Source of the DNA: Aldehydirespirator sp965203635
Lineage (GTDB): Bacteria > Actinomycetota > Acidimicrobiia > Acidimicrobiales > Aldehydirespiratoraceae
Assembly: GCA_965203635.1 (NCBI GenBank)
Contig: OZ241903.1
Coordinates: 2,728,001 to 2,792,000, forward strand
DNA: 64,000 nt
Direction: 5' to 3'
Made by a program: the position numbers and the translations under genes. The notes below the pieces were generated by a model. It worked only from the letters and a program-made list of their open reading frames with translations. It did no database searches and was not told the DNA's origin. Positions 8,803 to 16,120 of the stretch are shown here, piece after piece. Position 1 is the first letter of the stretch. Each line of letters opens with the position of its first letter.

Positions 8803-9712
8803 CGGCCAGGCCGAACAGGCCGTTGGGCTTGACTACCAGCACGACGACCATCACCAGGTAGATGCTGGCCGACGCCACCGAGGCGCCGGCCGTGGCCGCG
8901 GTGCTCGGGTCGACGAACCGCCCGAAGAGGTCGGGCAGGTAGGTGCGGGCCCAAGTGTCGGCCAGACCCAGCATCAGCGAGCCGTACAGGGCTCCCTTGA
9001 GCGATCCGATGCCGCCGACCACGATCACCACGAAGCTCAGGATCAGGAAGTGATCGCCGATGCCCGATTCCACCGACAGGAACGGCGCGGCCACCACGCC
9101 GGCCAGTCCCGCGAGGCCCGCTCCTACCGCGAACACCAGGGTGTAGAGCAGCCGGACGTTCACTCCGAACGCGCCCAGCAGTTCCCGGTGCGTCCGGCCG
9201 GCCCGTATCCACATGCCGACCCGGGTGCGTTCCACCAGCAGGTGCAGGAAGACGATGACCGCGATCCCGGTCGCGGTGATGGCCAGCCGGTAGGCCGGGT
9301 AGGGCAGGCCGGGCAACACCGGCACCGTGCGATCCAGGAACGCGGGGGCCGAGACGCTCCTCGGCGTCGCGCCCCAGACCATCTGCACAGCCTGGTTGGC
9401 GATCAGCACCAGCGCGAACGTGGCCAGGACTTGATACAGGTGATCGCGGTCGTACAGGCGCCTGATCAGGCCCAACTCGACGATCAGGCCGGCAACCGCC
9501 GCCCCGGCTATGCCGGCCAGCAGGGCCAGCAGGTAGTTGCCGGTACGGCCCCCCACGTCCGCGGCCACGAACGCCCCGACCATGAACAACGAGCCATGGG
9601 CCAGGTTGATGATGTTCATGATCCCGAATATCAGCGTGAGCCCCGCTGAGACCATCAACAGGGTGAAACCCAGCTGGAGCCCGTTCAGGGTCTGCTCAAT
9701 GAACAGGTTCAT
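8795..9712 (-). CDS. livH: Branched-chain-type ABC transporter permease (LivH)
   Basis: A 305-residue membrane permease. LTLIFGIMNIINLAHGSLFMVGAF at the N-terminus and the later FAVGAGLAGLAGVVAAPF and VVIVVGGIGSLKGAL blocks are LivH hallmarks. It forms the heterodimeric channel with LivM. A strong intercistronic stem-loop at 9743-9787 separates it from the upstream binding-protein gene, which would allow more binding protein than permease to be made. Confidence 0.92.
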   Translation of the reverse strand: MNLFIEQTLNGLQLGFTLLMVSAGLTLIFGIMNIINLAHGSLFMVGAFVAADVGGRTGNYLLALLAGIAGAAVAGLIVELGLIRRLYDRDHLYQVLATFALVLIANQAVQMVWGATPRSVSAPAFLDRTVPVLPGLPYPAYRLAITATGIAVIVFLHLLVERTRVGMWIRAGRTHRELLGAFGVNVRLLYTLVFAVGAGLAGLAGVVAAPFLSVESGIGDHFLILSFVVIVVGGIGSLKGALYGSLMLGLADTWARTYLPDLFGRFVDPSTAATAGASVASASIYLVMVVVLVVKPNGLFGLADE

Positions 9713-9742
9713 GCTGTCGCCGCGCCGATAGTCGGGAATGGA

Positions 9743-9787
9743 TCGGGCCGGTCCGCCAGAGCGCGAGCATCCGGCGGACCGGCCCGA
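9743..9787 (-). terminator. Intercistronic stem-loop between binding protein and permease genes
   Basis: A perfect 15-bp inverted repeat (TCGGGCCGGTCCGCC at 9743-9757 and its complement at 9773-9787) with a 15-nt loop. There is no T-run after it on the minus strand, so it is more likely an attenuator or mRNA-stabilising hairpin than a full terminator. The position after the solute-binding protein gene is where such elements are common in ABC operons. Confidence 0.7.
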
Positions 9788-9800
9788 ACGTAGCCGACGT

Positions 9801-11183
9801 TCAGCCGGTCAAGGGACAATCGGAGGCGTAGGCGTCCGCGTGATCCTCCAGGATCGTGGCCACGATCGTGTTGGTCAGGTCTCCGTGGACCGGGTCCCTC
9901 ACAACCTCGAGGAGGTACCAGTCCTGGATCGGGTGATTGTTGGTGTTGAAGCTGAAGTTGCCGCGGACGCTGTCGAAGTCGGCCGCCTTGAGCGCCTCGC
10001 GCATGCCGGCCGTGTCGCCGGCGGAGCCCCCGTTGGCGTCCAGCGCGGAGATCAGCAGCAGCGCGGTGTCGTAGCCCTGGGCCGCGTAGGACGTCGGGGT
10101 GCTGCCGTACTTCTCGCGGTAGGCCTCGACGAAGATCCGGTTGGCCTCGTTGTCCATGTCGGGTGCCCAGAACGAGGAGTTGACCAGGCCCAGGGCCGCG
10201 TCGCCGATGGCGTCCACGAGGAACTCGTCGAACGATGACACCGGACCGAATATCGGAATCTCAAGGCCGGACGCCTGGTACTGCTGGATGAAGGCGATGC
10301 CCATCCCGCCCGGGTAGAAGAAGTACACCGCATCGGGGTCCGCTTCCCGGATCTGAGCGATGGCCTGGGCGTAGTCGGTCGCCCCCAGCTCGGTGTAGAT
10401 CTCCTCTTCGACGTCGCCGTAGAACCGCTTGAAGCCGGCCACCATGTCGTGGCCAGCCTGGTAGTTCGGGGCCAGCGCGACCGCGCTCTCGTAGCCTTCG
10501 TCGGCCACGTATACGCCGATCGCCTCGGACTGGTTGTCGTTCTGCCAGGACGCCACGAAGTAGTTCTCGTGACACTGGGCGCCCGCGAACGGCGACGGTG
10601 CCGCGTTGGGGCTGATGTAGATGGTTCCCGCGTTGACGACCTGCGGCACGACCGCGCCGGCAACGTTCGAGAAGACGATCCCGGTCATCACGTCGACCTC
10701 GTCCCTGGTGAGCATGCGGTCGGCCAGCTGCTGGGCGAAGGCCGGATCGCGGCCGTCGTCCTCGACAACGAGATCGAGCTCGTAGCGGCCGTCGATCTCG
10801 AAGGCCAGCTGGAAGGCGTCGCGGATTCCCTCGCCGAGGTACGCCGCCCCGGTCGAGAGGGTCGTGATCATGCCGACCTTGACCTTCCCGCCGACCACCT
10901 CGGGCTCTTCGGCCTCTTCGGGCTCCTCGGCCGGCTCGGGCTCGGCCTCCTCGGCCGGTTCAGGGGCCTCTTCGGGCTCCTCGGCCGGCTCAGGCTCGGG
11001 CGCAGCCTCGGGCTCCTCGGCCGGCTCGGGCTCGGGCGCTGCCTCTGCCGGCTCGGCCGGTGTCGCATCCTCGCTGTCATCGTCGCCGCAGGCGGCGGCC
11101 AGGATGCCGAATGTGGCCACAATCGCCACCGCACGCCAAAGCCACCATGACCGCGTGCGGGTCAAGTTCGTGGTTCCTCCCAT
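9801..11183 (-). CDS. Branched-chain-type ABC transporter substrate-binding lipoprotein
   Basis: A 460-residue lipoprotein. The N-terminus has Arg residues, a hydrophobic segment and the lipobox LAAAC with Cys about residue 32, so it is anchored outside the membrane. Residues 40-95 are an acidic linker built from imperfect repeats of Pro-Glu-Pro-Ala-Glu-Glu. The rest is a periplasmic-binding-protein type 1 fold (KVGMITTLSTGAAYLGEG, ALAPNYQAGHDM, YAAQGYDTALLL). It opens the Liv-kynU-dehydratase operon with an excellent ribosome binding site (AAGGAGGG, 5 bases before ATG). A 12-bp palindrome, GAATCTAGATTC, sits 45 bases upstream. The ligand is probably an amino acid or aromatic amino acid derivative, judging from the neighbours. 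Confidence 0.92.
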   Translation of the reverse strand: MGGTTNLTRTRSWWLWRAVAIVATFGILAAACGDDDSEDATPAEPAEAAPEPEPAEEPEAAPEPEPAEEPEEAPEPAEEAEPEPAEEPEEAEEPEVVGGKVKVGMITTLSTGAAYLGEGIRDAFQLAFEIDGRYELDLVVEDDGRDPAFAQQLADRMLTRDEVDVMTGIVFSNVAGAVVPQVVNAGTIYISPNAAPSPFAGAQCHENYFVASWQNDNQSEAIGVYVADEGYESAVALAPNYQAGHDMVAGFKRFYGDVEEEIYTELGATDYAQAIAQIREADPDAVYFFYPGGMGIAFIQQYQASGLEIPIFGPVSSFDEFLVDAIGDAALGLVNSSFWAPDMDNEANRIFVEAYREKYGSTPTSYAAQGYDTALLLISALDANGGSAGDTAGMREALKAADFDSVRGNFSFNTNNHPIQDWYLLEVVRDPVHGDLTNTIVATILEDHADAYASDCPLTG

Positions 11184-11227
11184 TTGCCCTCCTTGATTAC
11201 GCGGGACCGTACCTATCCCGGTAACGC

Positions 11228-11239
11228 GAATCTAGATTC
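11228..11239. promoter_or_regulatory. Palindrome GAATCTAGATTC, candidate operator
   Basis: Perfect 12-bp palindrome 45 bp upstream of the binding-protein start. The same ten bases GAATCTAGAT recur at 14320-14329 in front of the aldehyde dehydrogenase operon. Two copies in front of two operons of the same pathway suggest a common repressor or activator site. Confidence 0.5.
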
Positions 11240-11321
11240 CGGAACCTGGCCCCGCCAGTGCCGACTAGGACCATAGACATATCAATTGAGGTATGCATCT
11301 TGGGATACCGCGTCGGCGGCG

Positions 11322-11873
11322 CTACAGCTTGACCCAGCCTTCGGGGGGCTCCTTGCCCGGGTGCAGCGCTCCGCAGCGGCCGCAGGTGCGCAGGTCCTCG
11401 TGCTGGTAGAAGCGCTCGAACAGCGGGGGCAGGTCGCGCACGATGCTGGTCAGGATCACCTCGACCCGGTGGACGAGGGACTCGCAGCTGAAGCAGTACC
11501 ACTCGAAGCCGTCCTGGGCCCCGTCGGGACGCTTGGGCTCGACCACCAGCCCGATCGATCCGGCCTGGGGCCGCTGGGGGGAGTGGCGCACATGGGCCGG
11601 CAGCAGGAAGATCTCGCCCTCGCCGATGGGGACGTCGTAGTGGACGCCGTCCTCGATGACCTTGAGCACCATGTCGCCCTCGAGCTGGTAGAAGAACTCC
11701 TCGACCGGGTCGTCGTGGAAGTCGGTGCGCCGGTTGGGGCCGCCCACGACGGTGACCATGAGGTCGGCCTCCTCCCAGATCTGCTGGTTCCCGACCGGCG
11801 GTTTGAGCAGGTCGCGGTGTTCGTCGATCCATTTCTGGAAGTTGAATGCCGCTAGCCGGGTCCCGTTCGTCAT
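11322..11873 (-). CDS. nbaC: 3-Hydroxyanthranilate 3,4-dioxygenase
   Basis: A 183-residue cupin dioxygenase that opens the ring of 3-hydroxyanthranilate to 2-amino-3-carboxymuconate semialdehyde. Iron ligands are visible in the HDDPVEEFFYQLEGDM stretch (His, Glu) and His in LPAHVRHSPQRP. A second metal site of bacterial enzymes is present as two CxxC pairs: WYCFSCES and CGRCGALHPG. The start at 11873 follows GGAG at good spacing; the longer open frame upstream is a shadow of the preceding gene. It lies 17 bases after the DapA-like gene, and a decarboxylase for its product (ACMSD) is not found nearby. Confidence 0.94.
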   Translation of the reverse strand: MTNGTRLAAFNFQKWIDEHRDLLKPPVGNQQIWEEADLMVTVVGGPNRRTDFHDDPVEEFFYQLEGDMVLKVIEDGVHYDVPIGEGEIFLLPAHVRHSPQRPQAGSIGLVVEPKRPDGAQDGFEWYCFSCESLVHRVEVILTSIVRDLPPLFERFYQHEDLRTCGRCGALHPGKEPPEGWVKL

Positions 11874-11890
11874 GACTGCTCCTGCCTGGG

Positions 11891-12844
11891 TCACACCTGC
11901 AGCCCGCACTGCTCGAAGGCCGCGCGTGTGGCTGCCTTCTCGGTGTCGGTCAACTCCAGCAGCGGCGGGCGGACGCGGCCTCCGACCTGTCCGAGCAGGT
12001 GCTGCCAGTACTTCTGGTGGGCGTGGGGCTTCTCGGCCGGCCTGGTCCGCTTCAGGGCGTCGCGCACCGGGTTGAGGCTCTCGCTTAGGCGGCGCGCCGC
12101 CGGCGCGTCTCCCGCGAACGCGGCCCGGGTGTAGTCGTGCATCCGCCGATCGCGCGCCGTCTGCAGCAGGTACGGCGGCGACGAGCACAAATAGAGCTTC
12201 CAGTCGAGTTCGAGGATGTTGTCGAGCCACTCGGCCTCGGAGGCAGTGCTCACCTGGATGCGGTCGGAGGCCAGCGCGGTGAGCTCGGCGTACATCGGCC
12301 GGGGGACGCTGTACTTGATGGCCACCACGTTGTCGAGGTCGGCCAGCCGGTCGCACAGCTGCGGCGACATCAGGTATCCGCTGTCGGGGTGGCTCCACAA
12401 CGCGATGCCGATGTCGACGCTCTGCGAGATCGTCTCGTAGTACCGGTAGACGGTCTCGTCGTGCTCGTGCACGAAGTGCAGCGTCGGGGCGTGCACCACG
12501 ATGTAGTCCGCCCCGGCCCGCTCGGCGTGGCGGGCGAGATCGAGCACGACATCAAGGTTCTGGTCCGAGCACGACATGATCGTCTGCGCCCGCGCTCCGG
12601 CGGCTTCGACCGCGATCTCCAGGGTGCGCTTGCGCTCGTCGAGGCTCATCGAGAAGAACTCCCCCTGCTTGCCGGAGACGAAGATCCCGGCGATGCCGAG
12701 GTCCTCGGTCCAGTGGCGGATGTTCTCGGTGAACCCGTCCTCGTCGATGCGCAGGTCGTCGGTGAACGGCAGCAGCGCCGCGGCCCAGATGCCCTTCATG
12801 TTGGCCCGGGCGTAGTCCTTGGCGTCGGCTCTGGCGTAGTGCAT
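11891..12844 (-). CDS. Dihydrodipicolinate synthase (DapA)-family aldolase/lyase
   Basis: A 317-residue TIM-barrel protein of the class I aldolase DapA family. The Schiff-base lysine is in VVAIKYSVP. The usual GTTGE block reads SGKQGEFFSMS and the usual YNxP block reads LWSHPDSG, so the tyrosine normally needed for dihydrodipicolinate synthase is missing. It is therefore unlikely to make lysine and more likely a lyase or hydratase for another keto acid. It stands between the aldehyde dehydrogenase and the 3-hydroxyanthranilate dioxygenase with 17-24 base gaps, which suggests a step after ring cleavage. MKGIWAAALLPF at 12799 is an alternative start matching the usual family N-terminus. Confidence 0.8.
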   Translation of the reverse strand: MHYARADAKDYARANMKGIWAAALLPFTDDLRIDEDGFTENIRHWTEDLGIAGIFVSGKQGEFFSMSLDERKRTLEIAVEAAGARAQTIMSCSDQNLDVVLDLARHAERAGADYIVVHAPTLHFVHEHDETVYRYYETISQSVDIGIALWSHPDSGYLMSPQLCDRLADLDNVVAIKYSVPRPMYAELTALASDRIQVSTASEAEWLDNILELDWKLYLCSSPPYLLQTARDRRMHDYTRAAFAGDAPAARRLSESLNPVRDALKRTRPAEKPHAHQKYWQHLLGQVGGRVRPPLLELTDTEKAATRAAFEQCGLQV

Positions 12845-12868
12845 TTGGCGGCGCGCAGCCCCCTGTGG

Positions 12869-14314
12869 CTAGACGATCGAGATGCTGTGGGAGACGTTCT
12901 TGACGACCATGTAGTTGTGCAGGCCCTCTACTCCCCCTTCGCGGCCGTACCCGCTGGACTTGACGCCGCCGAAGGGCGTCTCGGGCACCGACGCCTCGAG
13001 CGTGTTGATCGACAGGTTCCCGGCCTGCACCCGCTCGACCATCCGGTCGGCGTAGTCGGCGCGGTTGGTGAACCCGTAGGCGGCGAGCCCGAAGGGCACC
13101 GAGTTGGCGCACTCGATGGCCTCGTCGAGCGAGCCCACCCGGTTGACGATGGCCACCGGCCCGAAGGGCTCCTCCCGCATCACCCGGGCGTCGTCGGGGA
13201 CGTCGGCGAGCACGGTGGGCTCGAAGAAGTAGCCCGACGTCCCGATCCGGGATCCGCCGGTGGCAACCTCCGCGCCCTTGTCTCGGGCGTCGGCCACGAA
13301 CTCGGTGATGGCGGCCAGCCGGCGGTCGTTGGCCAACGGCCCCATCTCCACGCCGGGCTCCATGCCGTCGCCGACCACCGTGGCCGCGGCCCGCTCGGTG
13401 AACACGTTGAGGAAGTCCCGGTAGATGCTGTCGTGGACGAAGAAGCGCGTCGGGGAGGTGCACACCTGCCCGGCGTTGCGCATCTTGCGCACCGCGGAGG
13501 TGACCGCGGCCGCCCGCGTGTCGGTGTCCTCGCACACGATCACCGGCGCGTGCCCGCCGAGTTCCATCAGCACCGGCGTCATGTGGTCCGAGGCCAGGCC
13601 GGTGAGATGCCGCCCCACCGCGGTCGAGCCGGTGAAGGCGACCAGGCGGATCGACTCGTGCGGGATCAGGTACTCGGAGATCTCCGACGGCACGCCGTAC
13701 ACCAGGTTCAGCACCCCCGGCGGCAGGCCGGCGTCGTGGAAGGCCCGGGCGATGTGCATGGCGCCGGCGGGGGTCTCCTCGGCCGGCTTGAGGATGATGG
13801 AGCATCCCGCCGCGATCGCGCCGGCCACCTTGCGGGCGGGCTGGCTCATCGGGAAGTTCCACGGCGAGAACGCGGCCACCGGGCCGATGGGCTGATGGTG
13901 GACGATGTAGTTGATGCCGGGCTCGCTGGGGATGACCCGGCCGTAGGTGCGCACCGCCTCGCCGGCGTCCCATTCGAAGAACTCGGCGCCCCGGATGACC
14001 TCCAGCTTGGCCTGCGGGTACGGCTTGCCCAGCTCCAGGGTGATGTCCCGCCCGATCTCGGCCTGACGCTCGCGCATGATGGCCGCGGCCCGGCGCAGCA
14101 CGTCGGCCCGATCCTTGGGCGCAGTCCGGCTCCAGACCTCGAACCCCTTGGCGGCGGCCTCCAGCGCGTCGTCGAGGTCCTGGCGGCCGGCCCGGGCCAG
14201 CCGCCCGATGACCTGCTCGTCGGCCGGGTTGACCACCGGCAGGTCGTCCGCGGTGGTGCGCCAGGTGCCGCCGATGTAGAGCCCGACGTCGGGATAGTCA
14301 GTCATAGCCCGCAT
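12869..14314 (-). CDS. NAD(P)-dependent aldehyde dehydrogenase (semialdehyde dehydrogenase type)
   Basis: A 481-residue aldehyde dehydrogenase. FSPWNFPM is the cofactor-binding block, the catalytic glutamate is in MELGGHAPVIV, and the nucleophilic cysteine in NAGQVCTSPTRFFV. The C-terminal PFGGVKSSGYGREGG is intact. It resembles succinate-semialdehyde and related dehydrogenases. The usual C-T-S-P context suits small semialdehydes. As first gene of an operon with the DapA-like protein and 3-hydroxyanthranilate dioxygenase, a role on a muconate semialdehyde or its breakdown product is likely. MTDYPD twelve bases downstream is an alternative start. The palindromic GAATCTAGATCTTC abuts the start codon. 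Confidence 0.88.
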   Translation of the reverse strand: MRAMTDYPDVGLYIGGTWRTTADDLPVVNPADEQVIGRLARAGRQDLDDALEAAAKGFEVWSRTAPKDRADVLRRAAAIMRERQAEIGRDITLELGKPYPQAKLEVIRGAEFFEWDAGEAVRTYGRVIPSEPGINYIVHHQPIGPVAAFSPWNFPMSQPARKVAGAIAAGCSIILKPAEETPAGAMHIARAFHDAGLPPGVLNLVYGVPSEISEYLIPHESIRLVAFTGSTAVGRHLTGLASDHMTPVLMELGGHAPVIVCEDTDTRAAAVTSAVRKMRNAGQVCTSPTRFFVHDSIYRDFLNVFTERAAATVVGDGMEPGVEMGPLANDRRLAAITEFVADARDKGAEVATGGSRIGTSGYFFEPTVLADVPDDARVMREEPFGPVAIVNRVGSLDEAIECANSVPFGLAAYGFTNRADYADRMVERVQAGNLSINTLEASVPETPFGGVKSSGYGREGGVEGLHNYMVVKNVSHSISIV

Positions 14315-14319
14315 GGCAA

Positions 14320-14333
14320 GAATCTAGATCTTC
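14320..14333. promoter_or_regulatory. Palindromic site GAATCTAGATCTTC, candidate operator
   Basis: Core ATCTAGAT (14322-14329) is a perfect palindrome and shares ten bases with the site at 11228-11239. It lies directly in front of the aldehyde dehydrogenase start, where a bound protein would block transcription or translation initiation. Confidence 0.5.
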
Positions 14334-14396
14334 GCCCGACCGGACTCGATTGCCGAGTTTCGGGGTCCACATACCAGCCGTGGTAATTCCTCAATC

Positions 14397-15338
14397 TCAC
14401 TCGTCACCCTCAGACCGGACGCGGGCTGCGTGTCGCAGCGCCTCGATCAGCCTGTGAGCGCTGGCGGGCAGCTCGCCACCCGATCGGGTGATGATCCCGA
14501 CCGGGACCGATGTGCCCTCTATTTCGACCTTGAGCGACACCAACGCGTCGCGATCGAGGTCGTCGCCGAATATTCCCGACGGGACGACGGCCAGATGCTC
14601 GCCCCGTAGCACAAGCGCTCTCAGAGGCACGGGCGCGACGCACTCGGTGACGTTGTGCGGTGCTCGACTGCACTCCCGGATGAAAGCGGCTTCGATCTGA
14701 TGGCGCAGCGAGGTGTCGCGTGGCGGCAGGATCCAGGCGTCGTCCACGAGTTCGGCCAGGCTTCCCCGGTGCCCGGACCGGAGGTGTCTCGGGGTGCAGA
14801 CGACCTGCACGTCATCGTCGAACAGCGGCTCGACGTCCACGCCCGGCATCGAGGCCAGAGGGGTCACACGCCCTACCACGAAGTCGACCTGGCCCGACAT
14901 CAGATCCTCGTGGAGCCGATCGGGGGTCCCTTCGGAGATCGCGACGCCCACGCCCGGATGACGGCGGGTGACCTCGAACACCGCAGCCGGCAGGATGTCC
15001 GCGGTACCGGCGAGGAGCGTGCCCACTCGCACCTCTCCCCGTTCGCCGTCGACGATCTCGTCGGCGTGGCGGAGCAGCGAGCCCACCTCGGAGGTCACGA
15101 GCTGCATATGAGTGATGAGCGGCGCGCCGGCCGCGGTGACCGTCATGCCCTTGGGTCCCCGGTCGAACAGCTGCACGCCGAGGATCCGCTCGAGCTCGGC
15201 CAGCGAGCGAGACATCGCGGGCTGGGTCAGGTGCAGCACCGCGCTGGCCTCGCGGATCGATCCGCGGTGGGCGATCGTCGCCGCCACGATCATGTGGCGG
15301 AGCCTGATCTGCCGTGACAGCAGCTCGGCCGGCCGCAC
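14397..15338 (-). CDS. LysR-family transcriptional regulator
   Basis: A regulator of about 313 residues. The N-terminal winged helix (REASAVLHLTQPAMSRSLAELERILGVQLFDRG) is the LysR DNA-binding motif. The C-terminal two-thirds is a substrate-binding type 2 domain that would sense a small effector. The frame is open to 15407, but the GTG at 15338 gives the normal family length and leaves an AT-rich palindromic promoter outside the gene. It is transcribed towards the catabolic operons and divergently from the MarR gene. It is the best local candidate for control of the ALDH-aldolase-dioxygenase genes. Confidence 0.9.
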   Translation of the reverse strand: MRPAELLSRQIRLRHMIVAATIAHRGSIREASAVLHLTQPAMSRSLAELERILGVQLFDRGPKGMTVTAAGAPLITHMQLVTSEVGSLLRHADEIVDGERGEVRVGTLLAGTADILPAAVFEVTRRHPGVGVAISEGTPDRLHEDLMSGQVDFVVGRVTPLASMPGVDVEPLFDDDVQVVCTPRHLRSGHRGSLAELVDDAWILPPRDTSLRHQIEAAFIRECSRAPHNVTECVAPVPLRALVLRGEHLAVVPSGIFGDDLDRDALVSLKVEIEGTSVPVGIITRSGGELPASAHRLIEALRHAARVRSEGDE

Positions 15339-15360
15339 ATCATAATGATATCGATATGTG
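15336..15360. promoter_or_regulatory. AT-rich inverted repeat in LysR/MarR intergenic region
   Basis: CACAT (15336-15340) and ATGTG (15356-15360) enclose the palindrome ATATCGATAT (15348-15357). The block is sharply richer in A/T than its surroundings and coincides with the probable LysR translation start. It is a plausible LysR autoregulatory site. Confidence 0.4.
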
Positions 15361-15527
15361 CTATGCCGAGTCCCGTCGCTTTTGCTAGGCCCTTCGTCGC
15401 AGTTCATCTCAGAAGCGAGCGTCTCTCTACTCGACTTCGCTCGGCGCTACTCGAAGATCGACGCGAAGTGGTGCCTGTTGGCTCGGATTCTGAGACGCTG
15501 TCCTCGTGGTATATCGTGCCCGGCTGA

Positions 15528-16046
15528 ATGAGCGCAGAGCAGGGTCGATGGTTCGAGCGCCGGGCGGCGCACCTGATCGAGCGGGACCTCCCCGAGGCCG
15601 ACACCGAGGTTTTCTCTTTGTTCTTCAACCTTCTGAGTGCCTCGAACGCAGCATCGTCGGTCATAGAGGCGAGGGCCTTTCGTCCCAAGGGCTTGACGTG
15701 GGGCAGTTTCCGAACCCTCTTCACGCTCATGGTCCTAGGAGACCTGAACCCCAATGAGATCGCCTCACGCTCCGGAGTGAGCGACGCGGCCGTGTCGGGG
15801 GTCCTCAAGACGTTGGAGCGGCAGGGCCACCTGGAACGCACGGTCGATGACTCGGATCGTCGCCGAGTGCGGGTGTCGATCACTGAATCCGGTCGCCACC
15901 TTGTACTGGCCGCCTACGGCGATCAGAACAGGGTCGAGCGCGAGGTCGTCGGCTTGCTGAAAGATGACGAGCGAGCAGTGCTGGAGGCGGCCTCCCGCCG
16001 CCTGCTTCTCGCACTGCGTCCCGATAAGACCACGGACGATACATAA
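15528..16046 (+). CDS. MarR-family transcriptional regulator
   Basis: A 172-residue winged-helix regulator. LNPNEIASRSGVSDAAVSGVLKTLERQGHLERT is the recognition helix and following strand, and DDSDRRRVRVSITESG is the wing with the conserved DxRxxxVxLT-like pattern. It probably acts as a dimeric repressor released by a small aromatic or acyl ligand. Its stop codon lies inside a large palindrome that overlaps the promoter of the next operon (16043-16086), which points to control of the downstream transporter and ligase genes. Confidence 0.92.
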   Translation: MSAEQGRWFERRAAHLIERDLPEADTEVFSLFFNLLSASNAASSVIEARAFRPKGLTWGSFRTLFTLMVLGDLNPNEIASRSGVSDAAVSGVLKTLERQGHLERTVDDSDRRRVRVSITESGRHLVLAAYGDQNRVEREVVGLLKDDERAVLEAASRRLLLALRPDKTTDDT

Positions 16047-16086
16047 TACCTAGGGAGTTGACTATTAGGTCCTTAGGTATTATACA
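16043..16086 (+). promoter_or_regulatory. MarR-type operator overlapping a sigma-70-like promoter
   Basis: Inverted arms ATAATACCTA (16043-16052) and TAGGTATTAT (16074-16083) flank a further half-site TATTAGGT (16063-16070). Inside lies a -35 box TTGACT (16058-16063), and 17 bases on a -10 box TATACA (16081-16086). A protein on the palindrome would cover the promoter of the binding-protein gene starting at 16121. The MarR encoded immediately upstream is the obvious candidate. Confidence 0.7.
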
Positions 16087-16120
16087 TGGTGCATCCGTCC
16101 GCGTGCGAAGGAGGAGCACC

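Noticed and set aside
10900..11060. Short GAG/CCG-rich repeats as a possible CRISPR or satellite array
   Set aside because: They encode the Pro/Glu/Ala linker of the binding lipoprotein; repeat units are codon-phased and have no spacers.
12137..14386. 749-codon plus-strand open frame
   Set aside because: It lies antisense to the DapA-like and aldehyde dehydrogenase genes and has no recognisable domain.
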